A program made the translations under genes and the position numbers. This document shows, one piece after another, positions 1 through 9,100 of a stretch of 9,100 nucleotides of DNA. The notes under the pieces were generated by a model, which saw nothing but the letters and a program-made list of their open reading frames with translations, was not told where the DNA came from and did no database searches. Position 1 is the first letter of the stretch. Each line of letters begins with the position of its first letter. This DNA is from Rhodococcus sp. IITR03 (lineage in GTDB: Bacteria; Actinomycetota; Actinomycetes; Mycobacteriales; Mycobacteriaceae), in NCBI GenBank assembly GCA_001017865.1, contig LATQ01000001.1, positions 3,023,437 through 3,032,536 of the forward strand. The letters run 5' to 3'.

Positions 1-668
1 GCCCGCGACGCGCTGCTCGCCCGCGACGCCGGAGCGCGCGTGCACATCTGCACGCGTCGACGGCCGGCACCGTCGAGCTCGTCCGGTGGGCACGCTCGCA
101 GGGCATCTCGATCAGCGCCGAGGTCACGCCGCACCACCTGCTCCTCGACGACTCGCGTCTCGAGAGCTACGACGGCATCAACCGGGTCAATCCGCCGCTG
201 CGCGAGAGATCCGACGTCGAAGCACTGCGCCGCGGCCTCGCGGACGGGACCATCGACTGTGTGGCCACCGACCACGCCCCGCACGCCGAACAGGACAAGT
301 GCTGCGAGTTCTCACAGGCACGTCCGGGAATGCTCGGACTCGAGACGGCGTTGTCCGTCGTGATCGAGACGATGGTCCGGCCTGGCCTGCTGGACTGGCG
401 CGGCGTCGCGAAGGTCATGAGCGAGCGTCCCGCGGAGATCGTGGGCCTCGACGACCAGGGCAGGCCGCTCGAGGTGGGCGAACCCGCGAACATCGTGCTC
501 GTGGACCCGGACACCGAGTGGACGGTGCACGGTCCCGACCTCGCGAGCATCTCCCACAACACGCCCTACGAGGACATGACCCTGCCGGGCCGGGTCACCA
601 CCACCGTGTTGCGCGGACGGATCACCGCCCGCGACGGTGCGGTGTTCCCGCGCTCGACCGAAAGGTAG
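1..668 (+). CDS. pyrC: Dihydroorotase, 3' part (start lies before the window; one frameshift)
   Basis: Dihydroorotase closes N-carbamoyl-L-aspartate to dihydroorotate, the third step of cytoplasmic UMP synthesis. The visible part reads [17 protein letters not shown] in frame 1, then continues in frame 3 as (H)[13 protein letters not shown] to the TAG at 666-668. Family landmarks follow in order: the HICHAS segment, EVTPHHLLL with a metal-ligand histidine, NPPLRE, and CVATDHAPH with the catalytic aspartate. The C-terminal segment ends [20 protein letters not shown], typical of class I dihydroorotases. One C is missing next to base 51: TGC-CAC became TGC-AC, which removes the conserved His of HICHAS and shifts the frame. 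This looks like a sequencing error. By the usual family length (about 430 residues), roughly the first half is outside the window. The next gene starts 8 bases after the stop, so the two are co-transcribed. Confidence 0.96.
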   Translation, partial: PRRAARPRRRSARAHLHASTAGTVELVRWARSQGISISAEVTPHHLLLDDSRLESYDGINRVNPPLRERSDVEALRRGLADGTIDCVATDHAPHAEQDKCCEFSQARPGMLGLETALSVVIETMVRPGLLDWRGVAKVMSERPAEIVGLDDQGRPLEVGEPANIVLVDPDTEWTVHGPDLASISHNTPYEDMTLPGRVTTTVLRGRITARDGAVFPRSTER

Positions 669-676
669 GAACCGAC

Positions 677-1287
677 ATGGATCGCTTTCTCATCACCGTC
701 GGTTTCCTCGCGCTCTGGGTGGTGCTCGTCCTGCTGATGTGGAAGGCTGGAAGGGACGCGCCCGACGCCAGCGGGATGCGGTCGGCGAACTGCCGACCGT
801 GCCCGCGGAGCTGGGGGAGCGGCTCGTCGAGCCGAGCACGGGCCTGTACGTCGGCAGCACCCTCGCGCCGAGCTGGCAGGACCGCGTCGCGGTCGGCGAC
901 CTCGGACACCGCGCGAACGCGGAACTGTCGCGCTACCGATCCGGTGCGCTGCTCGAACGCGACGGTGCATCCCCGATCTGGATCCCGCAGGACTCGATCC
1001 GTGCGATCCGCACCGAGCGCGGGCTGGCCGGCAAGGTCATGTCCCAGGACGGGGTGCTGGTCATCCGCTGGGAGCTGCCCTCGGGGACCGAGATCGACAC
1101 GGGCTTCCGCGGAGACGACAAGTCGATCTACCGCTCTGGACGAACGGGAACGACGAAAAATCTTGAGACGGTGACGATCACAACGACGATGACGATCACG
1201 ACGAACAACACGACGATCACGACACGCGAGATCTCAGCCCGTGCGGCCGGCTCTGGTGCGGTCGATAAGAACGGAGACAACGCATGA
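677..1287 (+). CDS. Small PH-like-domain membrane protein of the Rv1382 type (frameshifted, 3' end uncertain)
   Basis: This is the protein of unknown function that sits between pyrC and carA in mycobacteria and relatives, called an export or membrane protein in M. tuberculosis (Rv1382). The ATG at 677 has AGGA at 667-670 before it and opens with one hydrophobic helix (residues about 4-21, [18 protein letters not shown]). A basic stretch ([11 protein letters not shown]) follows, so the N-terminus probably faces out and the rest lies in the cytoplasm. The soluble part carries [39 protein letters not shown] and [17 protein letters not shown], a PH-like beta-rich domain. A G is missing near 746 (frame 2 to frame 1). 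A C is probably missing near 1131, since the expected text is [11 protein letters not shown]. Beyond about 1150 the frame cannot be settled. Frame 3 stops at 1164-1166. Frame 1 stays open to a TGA at 1285-1287 that overlaps the carA ATG. An Asp/His-rich reading lies between. No enzymatic role is claimed. Confidence 0.8.
1173..1223 (+). repeat. Low-complexity GAC/GAT/CAC codon repeat
   Basis: Seventeen consecutive triplets are almost all GAC, GAT or CAC. In frame 3 they read as an Asp/His-rich run ([17 protein letters not shown]). In frame 1 the same bases give a Thr/Ile run and in frame 2 no sensible protein. Such acidic, His-rich tails occur at the C-terminus of actinobacterial membrane and metal-related proteins. 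Frame 3 is closed just upstream by a TGA at 1164-1166. The run joins the membrane protein only if at least two indels are corrected: one A too many in the A run at 1156-1160 and one G too few near 1171, which would give a tail NDENLETGDDH. Otherwise it is spacer before carA. Confidence 0.5.
1273..1276 (+). promoter_or_regulatory. Ribosome binding site of carA
   Basis: GGAG lies 7 bases before the ATG at 1284. It supports that start over others, because the protein then begins just ahead of the conserved small-subunit beta strand ([14 protein letters not shown]). Confidence 0.7.
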
Positions 1288-2465
1288 GCGGCAGAACATT
1301 CGGCGGCGGCACGGCTGTGCTGGTCCTCGAGGACGGACGGGTCTTCCGCGGCATCCCCTTCGGTGCGGTCGGACAGACCCTCGGCGAGGCCGTCTTCAGC
1401 ACGGGCATGACCGGCTACCAGGAGACCCTCACCGATCCCAGCTACCACCGGCAGATCGTGGTGGCCACGGCACCGCAGATCGGCAACACCGGCTGGAACC
1501 ACGAGGACAACGAGTCCGTCGGCCCCACCGGCGATCACGCCGAGTCCAAGATCTGGGTGGCCGGCTTCATCGTCCGCGACCCCTCGCGTCGAGTGTCGAG
1601 CTGGCGCGCCACCGGCTCGCTGCAGGACGAACTCGAGCGGCAGAACATCGTGGGTCTGGCGGGCATCGACACCCGCGCACTCGTGCGGCACCTGCGCACC
1701 CGCGGTTCGATGCGCGCCGGGATCTTCTCCGGCGACGCCCTCGCCTGGAAGGGTGACGACCTCGACATCGACGTCCTGCTCGACCGTGTGAAGAGCCAGC
1801 CTCGATGCTCGGCGCCGACCTCGCCGGCGAGGTGAGCACCTCCTCCGGTTACGTCGTCGAACCGACCGACGGCGAGGCCCGCTTCACCGTCGCGGCCATC
1901 GACCTCGGCATCAAGACCAACACCCCGCGCATGTTCGCCCAGCGCGGCATCCGCGTGCACGTGCTGCCGTCCACCGCGACGCTGCACGACATCCTCGACC
2001 TGAAGGCCGACGGCGTCTTCCTGTCCAACGGGCCGGGCGACCCGCGACCGCCGACGGCGCGGTGCACCTGACCAAGGAGGTGCTCGGCCAGGGTCTGCCC
2101 CTGTTCGGCATCTGCTTCGGCAACCAGATCCTCGGCCGCGCGCTCGGCCTGGGCACCTACAAGATGAAGTTCGGTCACCGCGGCATCAACATCCCGGTGG
2201 TCGAGCACGAGACCGGCCGCATCGCGATCACCGCGCAGAACCACGGGTTCGCGCTCGAAGGCGAGGCCGGCCAGGAGTTCGACACCCCGTTCGGTCGCGC
2301 GGTCGTCAGCCACACCTGCGCCAACGACGGTGCGGTCGAGGGCGTCAAGCTCCTCGACGGCCGTGCCTTCTCCGTGCAGTACCACCCCGAAGCGGCGGCC
2401 GGACCGCACGACGCCGCCTACCTGTTCGATCGTTTCACCCGCATGCTCGAGGGAGAGAAGAACTG

Positions 2466-2466
<1 letters not shown>
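1284..2466 (+). CDS. carA: Carbamoyl-phosphate synthase small (glutaminase) subunit, two frameshifts
   Basis: CarA hydrolyses glutamine and passes ammonia through the CarA-CarB tunnel for carbamoyl phosphate, used for both pyrimidines and arginine. The N-terminal small-subunit domain (residues about 9-150) has the landmarks [14 protein letters not shown] and [12 protein letters not shown]. The class I glutamine amidotransferase domain follows, with [19 protein letters not shown], the nucleophile Cys at about residue 278 in FGICFGNQ, and His368/Glu370 in QYHPEA, so the catalytic triad is complete. One C is missing near 1801 (KSQP-SMLGADL) and one near 2043 ([14 protein letters not shown]). Restoring both gives 394 residues, a normal length. 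The TGA stop shares its A with the ATG of carB (TGATG), so translation of the two subunits is likely coupled. A GGAG at 2452-2455 inside the carA 3' end can serve as the carB ribosome binding site. Confidence 0.97.
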
Positions 2467-5799
<3,333 letters not shown>

Positions 5800-5803
<4 letters not shown>

Positions 5804-6631
5804 CGCCCTTCGGCAGCGACTCGCGGACGCTCTCGGGCGCCGCGGGCCGCTGTGCGTGGGCATCGACCGCATCCGGGGCTCCTCACCGCGTGGGGGCTCG
5901 CCGACGACGTCGACGGCTGGCTCGGTTCGGTGAACTGTGCGTCGAGGCCTTCGGCGACACCGTCGCGGTCGTCAAGCCGCAGGTGGCGTTCTTCGAGCCT
6001 ACGCTCCGCCGGTCTCGCGGTTCTCGAACGCACCATCGCGCACCTGGGGGAGGCGGGGGCGCTCGTCCTCGCCGACGCCAAGCGCGGTGACATCGGCTCC
6101 ACGATGGACGCCTATGCACGCACCTGGCTGTCGGACGGCTCTCCGCTGTGCTCGGACGCGGTGACCGTCTCCCCGTATCTGGGTTTCGGTTCGCTCGCCC
6201 CGGCGCTCGATCTGGCCGCCGGAACGGGCCGCGGGGTGTTCGTGCTCGCGGCGACCTCCAATCCCGAGGTGCCCAGTTCCAACGCGCGCGGCTGGACGAC
6301 GGGCGCACCGTCGCGCAGGCCGTGGTGGACGAGTGCGCTGCTCGCAACAGCGCTGCCCCCACGGACGGGGCCGCAGGGCTCGGCTCCGTGGGTGTGGTGG
6401 TCGGTGCGACCCTCACCGAGGCACCGGACCTGTCCGACCTCCACGGGCCCATCCTGATGCCCGGAGTGGGGGCCCAGGGCGGCACCGCCGACGACGTGCG
6501 ACGACTCGCAGGCGACCACCTGCGGGCGGTCGTGCCCAACGTCTCACGCGACGTGCTGCGGCGCCGTCCGTCGCCGACCTGCGGGCCGCCGTCGCCCGCA
6601 CCCTGGACGCTTCGCCTTCCTGACGAACTGA
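5800..6631 (+). CDS. pyrF: Orotidine 5'-phosphate decarboxylase, type 2, about eight frameshifts
   Basis: PyrF decarboxylates OMP to UMP, the last step of the pathway. The GTG at 5800 overlaps the carB stop, and the protein begins [23 protein letters not shown]. The active-site motif [12 protein letters not shown], with Lys96 flanked by Asp94 and Asp99 (DxKxxD), and the downstream [19 protein letters not shown] and [10 protein letters not shown] identify the long type 2 family used by actinobacteria and myxobacteria, not the E. coli type. Bases are missing near 5817, 5868, 5918, 6000, 6004, 6269, 6555 and 6610, all in C or G runs. Restoring one base at each gives 279 residues ending AFAFLTN and a TGA at 6629-6631. 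Without the last repair the frame would stop at 6621-6623. This is the most densely damaged gene in the window, yet every family motif survives, which argues against true decay. A hairpin 12 bases after the stop probably ends the operon. Confidence 0.95.
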
Positions 6632-6642
6632 GACGTTCGACT

Positions 6643-6678
6643 CTCGTGCCGGATCGCCACGCGCGATCCGGGCACGAG
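6643..6678 (+). terminator. GC-rich hairpin terminator of the pyr operon
   Basis: The left arm CTCGTGCCGGATCGC (6643-6657) and right arm GCGATCCGGGCACGAG (6663-6678) pair over 15 base pairs around a five-base loop (CACGC), with a single unpaired G in the right arm. That bulge is probably another lost C in the left arm, so the real stem may be perfect. It starts 12 bases after the pyrF stop. No run of T follows, which is common for intrinsic terminators of high-GC actinobacteria. Confidence 0.75.
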
Positions 6679-6968
6679 TCGTACATATCGCTCGTATGCA
6701 CTCTGACCTGCGCTCGGAGTGGCGCGACACGCGGAATGGGAAAAAAATTTCTCGGCCCGCCGAAGCGCCGGAGCAGCGGTCGGTGAGCCGGGGAGCCGCC
6801 CGACCCGATGTGGCCCGCTCTGTCGCATCGAATACCCGGTGACCTGCGGTTTTTCACTGTTCGAGCAGTTCGTGGCGATGTCTCGACGCCGATCGGAGGG
6901 TGCGAGATCCACTGCGGAAACGGCGTGCACTACCGCACGGATTTTCGAGCGGATCGCCGGGGGGTGGG

Positions 6969-6998
6969 TTCGCATTCGTCGGTGGTCGTGAGTACGGT
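6969..6998 (+). promoter_or_regulatory. Possible promoter of mihF
   Basis: TTCGCA (6969-6974) and TACGGT (6993-6998) are spaced by 18 bases and loosely fit -35 and -10 boxes of an actinobacterial housekeeping sigma factor. Both are weak matches (four and three of six to the E. coli consensus). Transcription would start near 7005, at the foot of the stem-loop at 7004-7025. A start further upstream is equally possible. Confidence 0.2.
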
Positions 6999-7003
6999 CG
7001 CTA

Positions 7004-7025
7004 TCGCCGCTGGTTACAGCGGTGA
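7004..7025 (+). promoter_or_regulatory. Stem-loop in the mihF leader
   Basis: TCGCCGCTG (7004-7012) pairs with CAGCGGTGA (7017-7025) around a GTTA loop, nine base pairs including one G-U. The inner six pairs are a perfect repeat. It lies 33 bases before the mihF start, ahead of the ribosome binding site, so it does not hide that site. It could protect the mRNA 5' end or be an operator. Confidence 0.4.
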
Positions 7026-7049
7026 AGACTCGAAAGCCAACGATGAGAC

Positions 7050-7054
7050 GGAGG
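7050..7054 (+). promoter_or_regulatory. Ribosome binding site of mihF
   Basis: GGAGG sits four bases before the GTG at 7059. It decides for the short form of the protein ([10 protein letters not shown]) over longer upstream starts, which lack such a site. Confidence 0.75.
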
Positions 7055-7058
7055 AACC

Positions 7059-7378
7059 GTGGCCCTTCCCCAGCTGACCGATGAGCAGCGCGCCGCTGCT
7101 CTGGAGAAGGCGGCTGCTGCCCGTCGTGCCCGGCTGAGCTCAAGGAGCGCCTCAAGCGCGGCGGCACCGACCTCAAGCAGGTGCTCAAGGACGCCGAGAA
7201 CGACGAGATCCTCGGCAAGATGAAGGTGTCGGCTCTGCTCGAGGCCCTGCCGAAGGTCGGCAAGGTCAAGGCGCAGGAAATCATGACCGAGCTGGAGATC
7301 GCCCCGACCCGCCGTCTGCGCGGCCTCGGCGACCGTCAGCGCAAGGCCCTGCTCGCCAGGTTCGATTTCGACGCCTGA
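7059..7378 (+). CDS. mihF: Actinobacterial integration host factor, mIHF (one frameshift)
   Basis: mIHF is a small basic nucleoid-associated protein of actinobacteria. It bends DNA, is essential in mycobacteria, and was first found as the host factor for phage L5 integration. It is unrelated in fold to E. coli IHF. The protein starts [20 protein letters not shown] with a charged N-terminal helix. The core [17 protein letters not shown] and [18 protein letters not shown] is the S13-like helix-two-turn-helix DNA-binding part. One G is missing near 7133 ([14 protein letters not shown]). Restoring it gives 106 residues, the usual size. The GTG at 7059 is chosen for its GGAGG and for the conserved N-terminus. 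Four bases or so separate the stop from the first possible gmk start, so the two genes share a transcript. Confidence 0.95.
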
Positions 7379-7382
7379 GCAC

Positions 7383-9100
<1,718 letters not shown>

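Larger units (their letters stand above)
6632..7058. other. Intergenic region between pyrF and mihF
   Basis: These 427 bases hold no gene I can support. The open frames here have no recognisable protein features and no good ribosome binding site. In slow-growing mycobacteria this is where PE15 and PPE20 sit; neither is present. Visible elements are the terminator hairpin at 6643-6678, an A7T3 tract at 6741-6750, a weak inverted repeat (GGTCGG at 6778-6783 with CCGACC at 6800-6805), a possible promoter near 6969-6998, a stem-loop at 7004-7025, and the mihF ribosome binding site. The region most likely carries the mihF promoter and an untranslated leader. Confidence 0.7.

Noticed and set aside
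1128..1691. Reverse-strand frame with a valine/isoleucine-rich stretch that looks like a membrane segment
   Set aside because: It is the complement of the GAC/GAT/CAC repeat and of carA. The opposite strand encodes a conserved enzyme, and the frame has no start signal.
6682..6698. Partial palindrome around CATATCGCTCGTATG as a regulator site
   Set aside because: The arms match imperfectly over four to five bases and no known operator fits.
6778..6805. Inverted repeat GGTCGG / CCGACC as an operator or second terminator
   Set aside because: Only six base pairs around a 16-base loop in GC-rich DNA; expected by chance.
6719..7077. Two small open frames (6719-6991 and 6808-7077) in the pyrF-mihF gap
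   Set aside because: Neither has a clear ribosome binding site or recognisable protein features, and the second overlaps the mihF start. The region reads as leader.

Overview
The window is a stretch of chromosomal housekeeping DNA from a high-GC actinobacterium. The gene order is pyrC, a small PH-like membrane protein of the M. tuberculosis Rv1382 type, carA, carB, pyrF, mihF, gmk, rpoZ, coaBC, all on the + strand. This is the order of the M. tuberculosis Rv1381-Rv1391 block without the PE15/PPE20 pair. A type 2 PyrF, an actinobacterial mIHF and the protein sequences together point to Mycobacteriales, most likely Rhodococcus or a close relative. The genus is an inference from recalled sequences, not a search.

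Layout. Bases 1-6631 hold the distal part of the pyrimidine (UMP) operon: the 3' two thirds or so of pyrC, the Rv1382-like gene, both carbamoyl-phosphate synthetase subunits, and OMP decarboxylase. The genes are packed tightly: carA and carB share one base (TGATG), and carB and pyrF overlap as GTGA. A strong GC-rich hairpin just after pyrF (6643-6678) probably ends the operon. A leader of about 380 bases with no convincing gene precedes mihF. Bases 7059-9100 carry a second cluster: mihF (nucleoid protein), gmk (GMP kinase), rpoZ (RNA polymerase omega) and coaBC (coenzyme A synthesis, cut by the window end). An AT-leaning promoter-like sequence inside the 3' end of gmk may start a separate rpoZ-coaBC transcript.

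The most striking property is that nearly every gene is broken by single-base (sometimes two-base) frameshifts, about 29 in 9.1 kb. At almost every one, restoring or removing one C or G in a short C/G run gives back the conserved family sequence and a normal protein length. carA, carB, pyrF and mihF become whole codon counts of about 394, 1115, 279 and 106 residues. Only gmk reads through cleanly. Because these are essential genes and the errors are homopolymer miscounts, the sound explanation is uncorrected sequencing or consensus error, not pseudogenes or programmed frameshifting. The coordinates given here span the whole intended gene across the frame changes.

I found no mobile element, CRISPR array, RNA gene or new defence or metabolic system. 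The points worth following are regulatory (promoter inside gmk, hairpin leader of mihF, terminator) and the unresolved Asp/His-rich tail between the Rv1382-like gene and carA.
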